Notes: generated from the sequence alone by a model not told the origin. Shown: positions 18,810 through 28,139, counted from the first letter of the stretch. The stretch: DNA of 64,000 bases from Streptomyces cyaneofuscatus (GCF_000718135.1 NZ_JOEM01000004.1:248001-312000); one strand, 5' to 3'. Numbers and translations are program-made.

Positions 18810-21794
18810 GTGCGGTTCGGGCGCAGAAAGCGGGCCACGGCCGTGGCCGTCGCCGTGATCGGTGGGCTGCTGAGCCCCTTCGCACCGGCCGCGACCGCCG
18901 CCCCCGCCGACCCCGGCAAACCCCCCGCCACCTCGCCCGACCGCGCAGACAGCGCGCAGCCGCCCGCCGTGTGGCCCCGGCCGCAGAGCATCAGGGCCAC
19001 CGGCCCGGCCGTGCCGCTCGGCCGTGAGGCCACCGTCGTCGCCGCGCCGGACGCGGATGCGTACGCCGTGGAGGAGCTCCGCTCCCTGCTGCGCGCGGCC
19101 GGGGTCACGACCGTCCACGAGAGCCTGCCGGGACGCGGGCCCCTGATCCGGATCGGCGGCCCGGGCGCCGGGGAGGCGCTGCGGGCGCTGCGCGCACCCG
19201 ACCGCGCCGACCTGCCCACCGGCGGCTACCGGATCGCCTCCGGCCAGGTCGCCGGGCGCGCCACCGTGGCCCTGGACGGGCTCGGCGAGGACGGCCTGTT
19301 CCATGCGGTCCAGACGCTGCGGCAGCTGGTCCGCGGTGGCTCGGTGGCCGGGGTCGTGGTGCGGGACTGGCCGGGCACGGCCGTACGCGGCATGGCCGAG
19401 GGGTTCTACGGACAGCCCTGGACCCAGGAGGAGCGGCTCGCGCAGCTCGCCTTCATGGGCCGCACCAAGCAGAACCGGTACCTCTACGCGGCGGGCGACG
19501 ACCCCTACCGGCTGGCCCGGTGGCGTGAGCCGTACCCGGCCCAGCAGCGCGCGGAGTTCCGGGAGCTGGCGCAGAAGGCCGAGGCCGAGCATGTGACGCT
19601 CGGCTGGGCCGTCTCGCCGGGGCAGGCCATGTGCATGGCCTCCGACCAGGACGTCCGGGCGCTGACCAAGAAGATCGACGCGATGTGGGCGCTGGGCGTG
19701 CGGGTCTTCCAGCTCCAGTTCCAGGACGTCAGCTACAGCGAGTGGCACTGCGACCTGGACGCCGAGACGTTCGGCAGCGGGCCCACGGCGGCGGCCCGCG
19801 CGCAGGCGAGGGTGGCCGGGGCGGTCGCCCGGCATCTGGAGGAGCGCCATCCGGACGCGGCGCCGCTGTCGGTGCTGCCGACGGAGTTCTACCAGGACGG
19901 GGCGACCGACTACCGCACGGCGCTCGCCGCCGAGCTGGACGGCCGGGTGCAGGTGGCCTGGACGGGCGTCGGGGTCGTACCGAAGAAGATCACCGGGCGT
20001 GAGCTGTCCGGGGCGCGGGCCGCGTTCCGCCACCCGCTGGTGACGATGGACAACTACCCGGTCAACGACTACGCCCAGGACCGGATCTTCCTGGGGCCTT
20101 ACACCGGCCGGGACCCGGCGGTGGCGAGCGGTTCGGCGGCGCTGCTGGCCAACGCGATGGAGCAGGCGGCCGCCTCCCGCATCCCGCTCTTCACCGCCGC
20201 CGACTTCGCCTGGAACCCGAAGGGGTACCGCGCGGACGAGTCGTGGCAGGCGGCGATCGACGATCTGGCGGGCGGCGACGCGGGGGCCCGGGAGGCGCTG
20301 CGGGCACTGGCGGGCAACAGTGCGGACTCCGTGCTCGGCTCGGCGGAGTCCGCCTACCTCCAGCCCCTGTTCGCCGCGTTCTGGCAGTCCCGGGCGGCCG
20401 CCGCGCCGGTACGCGACCGGGCGGCGCGCGAGCTGCGGGCGGCCTTCACCGTGATGCGGCAGACCCCCGACCGGCTCGCCACCCCCGCCGAGGGGCGCCT
20501 CGCCGACGAGGTCCGCCCCTGGACCGAGCAGCTGGCCCGCTACGGCCACGCCGGTGAGCTCGTCGTGGATCTGCTCCAGGCCCAGGCGGCCGGCGACGGG
20601 GCGGCCGCCTGGCGGGCGCAGCTGGCGCTGGAGCCGCTGCGCCAGGAGATCGCGGCAGCCAGGGCCACGGTCGGCAAGGGGGTGCTCGACCCCTTCCTGG
20701 ACCGGGCGGAGAAGACCGCCGACGGCTGGAACGGCGTGGACCGGTCCAGCGGCCGGGTCACCAAGGACGCGCACAGCTACACGGTCCGCCTGGACCGGGC
20801 CCGTCCGGTGGAGGCCGTGACGGCGCTCGCCGAGCCCGGACCCGACCTGACCGGCGCGGTCGTGGAGGCCCATGTGCCGGGCGAGGGGTGGCGGGCGCTG
20901 GGGCAGCTGTCCCCGACGGGCTGGACCCAGACCGCCGCGAAGGGGCTGCGCGCGGATGCCGTACGGGTCACGGTGCCCGAGGCGGCCCGGACCACGCCCC
21001 CGTCGTACCTGAGCCCCAGCCTGCCGCCGGCCCCCGCGATCCCGGCGGGGACCCCGAAGCTGCGCGCCCTGGTGCCGTGGTTCGGGGACGAGCCGGATGC
21101 CGTGCTCGATCTGGCGCACGGCGAGACGGACGCGGAGATCGGCGGTGAGCCGCAGCGGGTGGCGGCGCGGCTGGCAGGGCGGCGTCCGGCCGAGGTGAAG
21201 GGCAAGCTGACGGCGAAGGCGCCGAAGGGCATCGAGGTGCGGGTCCCGAAGCAGACGACGGTGCCGCGCGGCTCCCGTACCGAGGTGCCGGTGGACATCA
21301 CCGTTCCGGCGGACACCCCGGCGGGTGAGTACGAGGTGCCGCTGACCTTCGGCGGCCAGGAGTCCACGCTGACCGTGCGGGCCTTCCCGCGTACGGGCGG
21401 CCCGGATCTCGTGCGTACGGCCACGGCCTCCTCCTCCGCCGACGAGACCCCGGACTTCCCGGCGTCCGCCGCCTCGGACGGCGATCCGGAGACCCGGTGG
21501 TCCTCGCCGGCGGAGGACGGCGCGTGGTGGCAGGCCGAGCTCCCGCAGCCGGTGCGGCTGGGGCAGGTGGTGCTGTCCTGGCAGGACGCGTACGCCGCCG
21601 GCTACCGCATACAGACCTCCGCCGACGGCCGCACCTGGCGCACCGCGGCGACCGTCCGGGAGGGCCGGGGAGGTCGCGAGTCGGTGCGGATGGACGCGAA
21701 GGACACCCGGTTCATCCGGGTGCAGGGCGACGCCCGGGCGACGCAGTACGGCTACTCGCTGTGGTCGGTGGAGGCGTACGCGGTAGCGGAGTGA
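18810..21794 (+). CDS. Secreted GH84 beta-N-acetylglucosaminidase-like enzyme with CBM
   Basis: 994 residues from the GTG at 18810, which has GAGGGA upstream at 7 nt and leads into an Arg/Lys signal peptide (MRFGRRKR then a hydrophobic core, residues 1-36). Domains in order: GH20b-like domain (about 50-185), GH84 catalytic barrel (about 190-480) with AEGFYGQPW at 196 and YPVNDYAQDR, a helical domain (about 490-640), a NEW3-like beta domain (about 800-855) and a C-terminal F5/8-type C carbohydrate-binding module (about 870-994). At the usual GH84 catalytic Asp-Asp pair this protein has Q305-D306 (LQFQDVSY). It probably acts on extracellular GlcNAc glycans. Confidence 0.9.
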   Translation: MRFGRRKRATAVAVAVIGGLLSPFAPAATAAPADPGKPPATSPDRADSAQPPAVWPRPQSIRATGPAVPLGREATVVAAPDADAYAVEELRSLLRAAGVTTVHESLPGRGPLIRIGGPGAGEALRALRAPDRADLPTGGYRIASGQVAGRATVALDGLGEDGLFHAVQTLRQLVRGGSVAGVVVRDWPGTAVRGMAEGFYGQPWTQEERLAQLAFMGRTKQNRYLYAAGDDPYRLARWREPYPAQQRAEFRELAQKAEAEHVTLGWAVSPGQAMCMASDQDVRALTKKIDAMWALGVRVFQLQFQDVSYSEWHCDLDAETFGSGPTAAARAQARVAGAVARHLEERHPDAAPLSVLPTEFYQDGATDYRTALAAELDGRVQVAWTGVGVVPKKITGRELSGARAAFRHPLVTMDNYPVNDYAQDRIFLGPYTGRDPAVASGSAALLANAMEQAAASRIPLFTAADFAWNPKGYRADESWQAAIDDLAGGDAGAREALRALAGNSADSVLGSAESAYLQPLFAAFWQSRAAAAPVRDRAARELRAAFTVMRQTPDRLATPAEGRLADEVRPWTEQLARYGHAGELVVDLLQAQAAGDGAAAWRAQLALEPLRQEIAAARATVGKGVLDPFLDRAEKTADGWNGVDRSSGRVTKDAHSYTVRLDRARPVEAVTALAEPGPDLTGAVVEAHVPGEGWRALGQLSPTGWTQTAAKGLRADAVRVTVPEAARTTPPSYLSPSLPPAPAIPAGTPKLRALVPWFGDEPDAVLDLAHGETDAEIGGEPQRVAARLAGRRPAEVKGKLTAKAPKGIEVRVPKQTTVPRGSRTEVPVDITVPADTPAGEYEVPLTFGGQESTLTVRAFPRTGGPDLVRTATASSSADETPDFPASAASDGDPETRWSSPAEDGAWWQAELPQPVRLGQVVLSWQDAYAAGYRIQTSADGRTWRTAATVREGRGGRESVRMDAKDTRFIRVQGDARATQYGYSLWSVEAYAVAE

Positions 21795-21825
21795 CGTTCT
21801 GGACAGGGACGACGAAGGCCCGGTC

Positions 21826-22362
21826 TCAGGCGGAAACGCCGTCGATCCGGGCCATCACGTCGTCCGCGCCGAACGGTTGCAAGTACGGCAGCCAGCGCGG
21901 GTCGCGGTGTCCGGTCCCGATGATCCGCCAGGCCAGGCCGGTCGGCGGGGCGGGCTGGTGGCGCAGCCGCCAGCCGAGCTCGGGGAGGTGGCGGTCGGCC
22001 TTGACGTGGTTGCAGCGGCGGCAGGCCGCCACCACGTTGTCCCACGCGTGCTGTCCACCGCGGCTGCGCGGGATCACGTGGTCGACGCTGGTCGCGGCGG
22101 CCCCGCAGTACATGCAGCGCCCCCCGTCCCGGGCGAACAGCGCCCGGCGTGTCAGGGGAACGGGCCCCCGGTAGGGGACCCGGACGAAACGCTTGAGCCG
22201 GACCACGCTGGGCGCGGGCACGGCAGCGGTGGCACTGTGCAGGAAGGCGCCGGTCTCCTCGAGGCAGATCGCCTTGTTTTCGAGGACGAGGACGAGCGCG
22301 CGGCGGAGCGGTACGACGCCGAGCGGCTCGTACGACGCGTTGAGAACCAGGACGTGCGGCAC
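21826..22362 (-). CDS. HNH endonuclease family protein
   Basis: 178 residues from the GTG at 22362, preceded by AAGGAGG at 8 nt. The N-terminal part (VLVLNASYEPLGVV) and the zinc-finger HNH core are typical of the widespread actinobacterial HNH family: C83 and C86 in CMYCG, DH at 94-95 in TSVDHVIPRSRGG, N109, and C114/C117 in ACRRCN. The nuclease residues are intact. It is found in most Streptomyces as a single core gene, so a housekeeping DNA-processing role is more likely than a mobile-element one. It converges with the GH84 gene across 31 bp. Confidence 0.88.
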   Translation of the reverse strand: MPHVLVLNASYEPLGVVPLRRALVLVLENKAICLEETGAFLHSATAAVPAPSVVRLKRFVRVPYRGPVPLTRRALFARDGGRCMYCGAAATSVDHVIPRSRGGQHAWDNVVAACRRCNHVKADRHLPELGWRLRHQPAPPTGLAWRIIGTGHRDPRWLPYLQPFGADDVMARIDGVSA

Positions 22363-22677
22363 GGTGGATGCCTCCTTGTACGCCGGCGGCGCGTGGCTCG
22401 CGCCGGGACGATCCGATCTCAGTCTCTCCTCATGCCTGGTCAAAGCGCCACCACGTAGGGGTAACGGGCCGGGAGGATTTTTCTCACCCCGGGGCGTGGC
22501 GGGCGCCGGCCCGGCCCCGGAGGGCGGTCCCACCAGGGCGGCCGCGCGCAGTGTGCGATCGGCCACAGCGGACGTATCCCCGGTGAGACCTGTCTCTCCT
22601 CCGGAGACGGCAACGATCCACTCCCCCGGCTTCGTTAGTGTTATCGGTCAACCGTCGTCCCTCTGGAGGTCCCCACC
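22363..22677. other. Divergent promoter region between HNH and mscS genes
   Basis: 315 bp with no gene seen. It holds the HNH leader with its AAGGAGG, and on the right the leader of the MscS gene with GGAGG at 22664-22668. TAGTGT near 22635 could be a -10 element for mscS, but no clear -35 was seen. Confidence 0.5.
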
Positions 22678-23748
22678 GTGCACCTGTCCGTCCTCTTGGC
22701 CGCAACCCCGTCACCCGGGCCGGGCGGCTCGCTGGAGGAAGCCGCCGAGCAGGCCGGGAACGCCGCGGGGTGGGTCGAGGAGAACTGGTCCACCTGGCTG
22801 AGCACCGGTCTGCGGATCCTGCTGATCGTGGCCGTCGCGGTCACGCTGCGCTATCTGATCCGGCGCGCCCTGACCAACCTGATCGACCGGATGAACCGCA
22901 GCGCCCAGGCGGTGGAGGGCACGGCGCTGGGCGGTCTGCTGGTGAACGCGGAGCGCAGACGCCAGCGGTCGGAGGCGATCGGCTCGGTCCTGCGGTCGGT
23001 GGCCTCCTTCATGATCATGGGTACGGCCGCCCTGATGGTGCTGGGCGCCTTCAAGATCAACCTGGCGCCACTCCTCGCCTCGGCCGGTGTCGCCGGTGTG
23101 GCGCTCGGCTTCGGCGCCCGCAACCTGGTCACGGACTTCCTCTCCGGCGTCTTCATGATCCTGGAGGACCAGTACGGGGTCGGGGACACGATCGACGCGG
23201 GGGTGGCCTCCGGTGAGGTCATCGAGGTGGGCCTGCGGGTCACCAAGCTGCGCGGCGACAACGGCGAGATCTGGTACGTCCGCAACGGCGAGGTGAAGCG
23301 GATCGGCAACCTCAGCCAGGGCTGGTCCACCGCCGGGGTCGACGTCACGGTGCGCCCGACGGAGAAGCTGGAGCACGTCCGCGAGGCGATCGCCACGGCC
23401 GCCGAGACCATGACGAAGGAAGAGCCCTGGTCGGAGCGGCTGTGGGGCCCGGTGGAGGTGCTCGGCCTGGACGCGGTCCTGCTGGACTCCATGACGGTCC
23501 GGGTCACCGCCAAGACGATGCCGGGCAAGTCGGTGGGCGTGGAGCGCGAGCTGCGCTGGCGCATCAAGCAGGCGCTGGACGACGCGGGCATCCGCATGAT
23601 CGGCGCGGTCCCGCTCCAGACGGAGGGCGAGTCCACGGCGGACCCGACGGCGGCGATGGCGGCCCCGTCGGCGTACGCGTCGGCGACCTCTCCGCAGTCG
23701 ATGGCGGCGACGCCGATACCGCCGCCGGCGACGAACCTGAACAAGTAG
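22678..23748 (+). CDS. mscS: Small-conductance mechanosensitive channel (MscS family)
   Basis: 356 residues, inner-membrane osmotic safety valve. The GTG at 22678 follows CTGGAGG. Three transmembrane segments lie at about residues 40-62, 98-120 and 124-150; the last is the pore helix region SAGVAGVALGFGARNLV, followed by the MscS signature DFLSGVFMILEDQYGVGD. The beta domain and the mixed C-terminal domain follow, and the tail (residues 320-356) is Ala/Pro/Ser-rich and disordered. It is monocistronic, with its own terminator. Confidence 0.93.
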   Translation: MHLSVLLAATPSPGPGGSLEEAAEQAGNAAGWVEENWSTWLSTGLRILLIVAVAVTLRYLIRRALTNLIDRMNRSAQAVEGTALGGLLVNAERRRQRSEAIGSVLRSVASFMIMGTAALMVLGAFKINLAPLLASAGVAGVALGFGARNLVTDFLSGVFMILEDQYGVGDTIDAGVASGEVIEVGLRVTKLRGDNGEIWYVRNGEVKRIGNLSQGWSTAGVDVTVRPTEKLEHVREAIATAAETMTKEEPWSERLWGPVEVLGLDAVLLDSMTVRVTAKTMPGKSVGVERELRWRIKQALDDAGIRMIGAVPLQTEGESTADPTAAMAAPSAYASATSPQSMAATPIPPPATNLNK

Positions 23749-23763
23749 GGGCACGCGTGCTCT

Positions 23764-23806
23764 GAAGAAGGGGCGCTCCACCGGGTCGGTGGGGCGCCCC
23801 TTCTTC
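23764..23806. terminator. Hairpin terminator between mscS and a convergent lipoprotein gene
   Basis: 19-bp stem with one G-U pair, arms 23764-23782 and 23788-23806, 5-nt loop, directly followed by a pyrimidine-rich stretch. Convergent genes on both sides suggest it works in both directions. Confidence 0.9.
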
Positions 23807-23826
23807 TGTCATCTTCTTCTGTCATC
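23801..23826 (+). repeat. Perfect 13-bp tandem duplication
   Basis: TTCTTCTGTCATC occurs twice back to back (23801-23813, 23814-23826), the first copy overlapping the right arm of the terminator. It looks like a slippage product. Confidence 0.85.
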
Positions 23827-23835
23827 GGAAAACGG

Positions 23836-24414
23836 TCACTTCTTCTTGTCGCAGGGGAGCTGGGCGTTGATCTCCGCGCGGGTCATCACGTCGCCCTTGT
23901 ACGTCAGGAACTCACCGTCCGCCAGCTCCGCGGATCTCAGCTTCCCGAGGTCGACGTAGCCGGACTTCGTCGTCTCCTCCCCCGCCCGGAGATGCTGCAA
24001 CTGGACGTAGAACGTGTTCGGCAGCGTGCCGGACAGCGGCTTGGTCACCGTGGTGAAGCTGCTCGGGCTGTTCACGTGGAAGACCCCGCCGCGCGCCTCG
24101 GCCGTGCTGGGCTCGCGGGCGCTCCAGAGCGTCTCGAAGTCGTCGACCGTCTTGTCCTTCCGAGGGACGACGATCGCGGCCCCCGTGATCGTCTCGTCGG
24201 AGCAGAGCGGCATGGCCGCGAGAAGGCCGGTTCCCTCCATGCGGAACCCGGAGAATTTCTCGGGCGGAGCATCACCCAGCACGCACGAGGCGAGGAGTAT
24301 CGCGGCCGGGAGCGCCCCGGCGAGCGCCTTGGCGCGCCTCCCTGGACGGCCGGCGCGCCCGTGCCCCGGCTCGGCCCCGCCACGTCTTCGTACCTGTTCC
24401 CCCATGCCTGACAC
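23836..24414 (-). CDS. Putative lipoprotein, unknown function
   Basis: 192 residues from the GTG at 24414 (an ATG at 24405 is a possible alternative). An Arg-rich n-region (RRRGG, RPGRRAK) leads to a hydrophobic stretch ending in the lipobox LLASC with the lipidation cysteine at about C44, so it is likely anchored on the outer face of the membrane, possibly through the Tat route. The mature part ends in LPCDKKK and has no recognised domain. Its start lies about 175 bp from the divergent csnR start. Confidence 0.72.
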   Translation of the reverse strand: MSGMGEQVRRRGGAEPGHGRAGRPGRRAKALAGALPAAILLASCVLGDAPPEKFSGFRMEGTGLLAAMPLCSDETITGAAIVVPRKDKTVDDFETLWSAREPSTAEARGGVFHVNSPSSFTTVTKPLSGTLPNTFYVQLQHLRAGEETTKSGYVDLGKLRSAELADGEFLTYKGDVMTRAEINAQLPCDKKK

Positions 24415-24545
24415 ACCCCCGCCTGGACAACTGTGCCCGCCCCAGGATGCTCTCGATACCGCCCCGGCGAGGTAACGCTTTGATTGCCGGACGCGCGGTC
24501 ACCATTGACGCCCCGGCGACCCGCGTCTTACGGTCCTCCCAGAAT

Positions 24546-24558
24546 AGGAAAGTTTCCT
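24546..24558 (+). promoter_or_regulatory. CsnR box (ROK repressor operator)
   Basis: AGGAAAGTTTCCT is an exact dyad of six-base arms around a central G, and flanking T/A extends it to 24545-24559. It ends 30 bp before the csnR start codon. From memory, this is the published operator of the Streptomyces chitosanase repressor CsnR, so it fits autoregulation of the csn operon. Confidence 0.85.
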
Positions 24559-24588
24559 AACAGAGTCGACGAGGGTGGGGCATCCACG

Positions 24589-25794
24589 ATGACGGGAACC
24601 ACACCGGGCACCCCCCGGGTGCTGCGGGCCATGAACGACCGGGCCGCCCTCGATCTGCTGCTGGAGCACGGGCCGCTCTCCCGGACCCGGATCGGCAAGC
24701 TGACCGGGCTGTCCAAGCCCACCGCGTCCCAGCTGCTGGCCCGGCTGGAAGCGGCGGGGCTCGTCGTCGCCACCGGGACCAGTGAGGGGCGGCCGGGGCC
24801 CAACGCCCAGCTCTACACCGTGAACGCGCGCGCCGCCCATGTCGCCGGGCTCGATGTGAACGAGCGGCGCATCATCGCCGCCGTGGCGGATGTGACCGGG
24901 GCAAGCGTCGGGGAGTTCGAGCTCGCGACACCGGGGCGGCGCGCCGACAGCGTGGTGCGCCAGGTCGCCGACGCGCTGGACGGGGCGGTGAAGGAGGCCG
25001 GGCTGACCCGCGCCGACATCCACCGGGTCGTCATCGGCACCCCGGGCGCCTTCGACCCGGGCACCGGGCGGCTGCGGTACGCCTCGCACCTGCCCGGCTG
25101 GCACTCCCCCACCCTCCTGGACGAGCTGGCCGCGTTCCTGCCGATGCCGGTGGAGTACGAGAACGACGTCAACCTGGTCGCCGTGGCCGAGCAGCGCCTC
25201 GGTGCGGCCCGCGGCCACGAGGACTTCGTGCTGCTCTGGAACGAGGAGGGGCTCGGCGCCGCCCTCGTCATCAACGGGCGCCTGCACCGCGGCTTCACCG
25301 GCGGCGCGGGCGAGGTCGGCTTCCTGCCGGTGCCCGGGACCCCCCTCGTACGCCAAGTCGTCAAGGCCAACAGCGGCGGCTTCCAGGAGCTGGCGGGCGC
25401 CCAGGCGGTGCCCCGGATCGCCAAGGCGCTCGGCATCGACCCCCCGCAGCAGCCGCACGCCAAGGCCGCCGCCACCCTGCTGGAGCGGGCGGCCGCCGCG
25501 TACGAGAAGGACGAGGCGCTGACCGAGCTGCTGGGCCAGTACGCGCACCGGCTCGCCACCGGCCTCGCCTCCGTCACCGCCGTCCTGGACCCGGGGCTCA
25601 TCGTGCTCGCCGGCGGCGCGGTCGCCTCGGGCGGCGAGGTCCTGCGCTCCCTGATCCAGTCCGAGCTGGCCGAACTCGCCGCCTCCCGGCCCCGGCTGGT
25701 CGTCGGCGAGATCGACCGCACCCCCGTACTGCGCGGCGCCCTGGAGAGGGCGCTCGCCGACACCCGCGACGAAGTGTTCGACACCTCGCGCTGA
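24589..25794 (+). CDS. csnR: ROK-family transcriptional repressor CsnR
   Basis: 401 residues. The ATG at 24589 is chosen because the operator lies just upstream and GAGGGTGGGG provides the ribosome binding site. The N-terminal winged helix spans about residues 10-75 (LSRTRIGKLTGLSKPTASQL), followed by the ROK sugar-kinase-like fold (HVAGLDVNERR, NDVNLVAVAE, GEVGFLPV). As in many ROK repressors, sugar binding would release DNA. It is first in the operon csnR-E-F-G-H-K. In S. coelicolor, CsnR represses chitosanase and this uptake operon and responds to glucosamine oligosaccharides (known for the family member, inferred here). Confidence 0.88.
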   Translation: MTGTTPGTPRVLRAMNDRAALDLLLEHGPLSRTRIGKLTGLSKPTASQLLARLEAAGLVVATGTSEGRPGPNAQLYTVNARAAHVAGLDVNERRIIAAVADVTGASVGEFELATPGRRADSVVRQVADALDGAVKEAGLTRADIHRVVIGTPGAFDPGTGRLRYASHLPGWHSPTLLDELAAFLPMPVEYENDVNLVAVAEQRLGAARGHEDFVLLWNEEGLGAALVINGRLHRGFTGGAGEVGFLPVPGTPLVRQVVKANSGGFQELAGAQAVPRIAKALGIDPPQQPHAKAAATLLERAAAAYEKDEALTELLGQYAHRLATGLASVTAVLDPGLIVLAGGAVASGGEVLRSLIQSELAELAASRPRLVVGEIDRTPVLRGALERALADTRDEVFDTSR

Positions 25795-25855
25795 ACCGAC
25801 CCCCGTAACCACCCCTGCCGTCTGCCTCTTTTCCCCCGTCCCTGGGAGCTTTGTC

Positions 25856-27187
25856 ATGCGCACAAGCCGTCTCACCACCACCGCTGTCGCCGTCGCCGCG
25901 ATATCGGTGCTCGCCACCGCGTGTACCGGCCAGTCCGAGGCCGGGGCCACCGACGACCCGAAGGCGAAGACCACGATCAACTTCTGGCACGGCTGGAGCT
26001 CGCCCGCCGAGGTCAAGGCCGTCCAGGACAACATCGACCGGTTCGAGAAGGCCCACCCGAACATCACGGTGAAGGTCTCCGGCAACATCAACGACGACAA
26101 GCTCAACCAGGCGCTGCGCGCGGGCGGTTCGAACGGGCCCGATGTGGTCTCCTCCTTCACCACCGCCAACGTCGGCAAGTTCTGCTCGTCGGGCGCCTTC
26201 GCCGACCTCAAGCCGTTCATCGAGAAGTCGAAGCTCGACCTGGAGAAGACGTTCCCGAAGGTCCTCCTCGACTACACCCAGTTCGAGGGCAAGCGGTGCG
26301 CCCTGCCGCTGCTCACGGACGCCTACGGCCTCTACTACAACAAGGACGCCTTCAAGAAGGCCGGGATCACCGCGCCGCCGAAGACGATGTCCGAACTGGC
26401 GAGCGTCGCGAAGAAGCTGACGGTGGAGAAGGGCGACAGCTACCGGCAGCTCGGGTTCATGCCGAACTTCCACGGATACGAGACCGTCGCGGACCACTAC
26501 ATGTCGTCGTGGGACCACAGGTACTTCGACGAGAACGGCAAGTCCAACATCGCCAAGGACCCGGCGTTCGCGGAGATGTTCACGTATCAGAAGAAGCTCG
26601 TGGAAGACCTCGGCGGCTACGCGAAGCTGGAGAAGTACCGCGGCACCTTCGGTGACGAGTGGGGCGCCAAGCACCCCTTCCACACCGGCCAGGTGGCCAT
26701 GCAGCTGGACGGCGAGTGGCGGCTCGGGATGGCCGAGGACGCCGGGGCCGGCTTCGAGATCGGGGTCGCGCCGATGCCGGTCGCCGACGACGAGGCGGAC
26801 AGCTACGGCAAGGGGTTCCTCTCCGGCACCATCGTGGGGATCGCTCCGGCGAGCAAGAAGCAGAACGCCGCCTGGGAGCTGGTGAAGTACATGACCAGCG
26901 ACACCGAGGCGGTCGTCAACTTCGCGAACGGCATCCGGAACGTGCCCTCCACCTTCGAGGCGCTGAAGTCGCCCGGCCTGAAGTTCGACCCGCGCTTCAA
27001 GACCTTCCTGGACATCGCCCAGCACCCGAAGTCCAGCACCCCCGACGGGGCCGTCAACGGCTCCACGTACCAGCAGACCCTCCAGGACTTCGGCTACCAG
27101 TACGAGAAGGGCGCGGTGAAGGACCTCCAGGCCGGGCTGGAGAAGACCGCCAAGCAGATCGACACCGACATCGCCAAGGCCAAGTAG
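25856..27187 (+). CDS. csnE: ABC transporter sugar-binding lipoprotein CsnE
   Basis: 443-residue extracellular solute-binding protein, family 1. Signal peptide MRTSRLTTTAVAVAAIS, then the lipobox LATAC with C23 as the lipidated residue. The mature protein begins with the typical TINFWHGWSSPAEVKAV strand and contains QLDGEWRLG and KQNAAWELVKYM segments of CUT1-type sugar-binding proteins. It captures glucosamine oligosaccharides for the permease pair downstream (substrate inferred from the csn assignment). It starts 61 bp after csnR and 7 bp before csnF. Confidence 0.9.
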   Translation: MRTSRLTTTAVAVAAISVLATACTGQSEAGATDDPKAKTTINFWHGWSSPAEVKAVQDNIDRFEKAHPNITVKVSGNINDDKLNQALRAGGSNGPDVVSSFTTANVGKFCSSGAFADLKPFIEKSKLDLEKTFPKVLLDYTQFEGKRCALPLLTDAYGLYYNKDAFKKAGITAPPKTMSELASVAKKLTVEKGDSYRQLGFMPNFHGYETVADHYMSSWDHRYFDENGKSNIAKDPAFAEMFTYQKKLVEDLGGYAKLEKYRGTFGDEWGAKHPFHTGQVAMQLDGEWRLGMAEDAGAGFEIGVAPMPVADDEADSYGKGFLSGTIVGIAPASKKQNAAWELVKYMTSDTEAVVNFANGIRNVPSTFEALKSPGLKFDPRFKTFLDIAQHPKSSTPDGAVNGSTYQQTLQDFGYQYEKGAVKDLQAGLEKTAKQIDTDIAKAK

Positions 27188-27194
27188 CCCGACG

Positions 27195-28136
27195 ATGACG
27201 ACGCACACACTCCGCTCCAAGCGCCGCAGGTCGGCGCTGCGGAACGCGGCCTTCATGTCGCCGTGGCTGATCGGGTTCTCGGTCTTCTTCGCGTACCCGA
27301 TGGTCTCGACGGTCTACTTCTCCTTCACGTCGTACGACGGGTTCGGCGCGCCGGTCTTCAACGGCCTGACGAACTGGACGTACGTCTTCCAGGACTATCC
27401 GATGTTCTGGCCGTCCCTGTGGAACACGCTCTGGCTGGTCGTCGTCATGGTCACCTGCCGGGTCGTCTTCGGGCTCGGGATCGGGCTGCTGATCACCAAG
27501 ATCAAGACAGGGACGGGCGTCTTCCGGACGCTGTTCTACCTGCCGTACCTCGCCCCGCCCGTCGCCGCGACGCTCGCCTTCGTCTTCCTGCTCAACCCCG
27601 GCACCGGGCCGGTCAACGCGATCCTGGGCGACCTGGGGCTGCCGACGCCCGGCTGGTTCAACGACGCCACCTGGTCCAAGCCGGCCCTCACCATGCTCGC
27701 GGTCTGGGGCATCGGGGACCTGATGGTCATCTTCATGGCCTCGCTGCTGGACGTGCCGACCGAGCAGTACGAGGCGGCCGAGCTGGACGGCGCCTCCGCC
27801 TGGCAGAAGTTCCGCTTCGTGACCTTGCCGAACATCGCGCCGATCGTGCTGTTCGCCGTGGTGACGGGCGTCATCCAGGCGATGCAGTACTACACCCAGC
27901 CCCTGGTCGCCGGAAAGGTCGCTTCCGGGATCATCGGCGGCTCGGGACAGTCCTTCGAACCCGGCTATCCCGACAAGTCGACACTCACGCTCCCCCAGCT
28001 CGTCTACAACCTCGGTTTCCAGCGCTTCGACTACGGCGCCGCCTGTGTCGTCGCCCTCATCCTGTTCGCCCTGGCCATGGCCTTCACCGCGCTGCTCATG
28101 CGGGGCCGCAACAACCTGATCCAGGCCGGTGACTGA
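27195..28136 (+). CDS. csnF: ABC transporter permease CsnF
   Basis: 313-residue inner-membrane subunit of a CUT1 sugar importer (UgpA/MalF type) with six predicted transmembrane helices. The EAA loop that docks the ATPase is seen as EQYEAAELDGASAWQKF. Spacing to csnE is 7 bp and to csnG 3 bp, so one transcript is expected. No ATPase gene is present in the operon; in Streptomyces such importers share the multitasking ATPase MsiK, which is encoded elsewhere. Confidence 0.9.
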   Translation: MTTHTLRSKRRRSALRNAAFMSPWLIGFSVFFAYPMVSTVYFSFTSYDGFGAPVFNGLTNWTYVFQDYPMFWPSLWNTLWLVVVMVTCRVVFGLGIGLLITKIKTGTGVFRTLFYLPYLAPPVAATLAFVFLLNPGTGPVNAILGDLGLPTPGWFNDATWSKPALTMLAVWGIGDLMVIFMASLLDVPTEQYEAAELDGASAWQKFRFVTLPNIAPIVLFAVVTGVIQAMQYYTQPLVAGKVASGIIGGSGQSFEPGYPDKSTLTLPQLVYNLGFQRFDYGAACVVALILFALAMAFTALLMRGRNNLIQAGD

Positions 28137-28139
28137 GCC

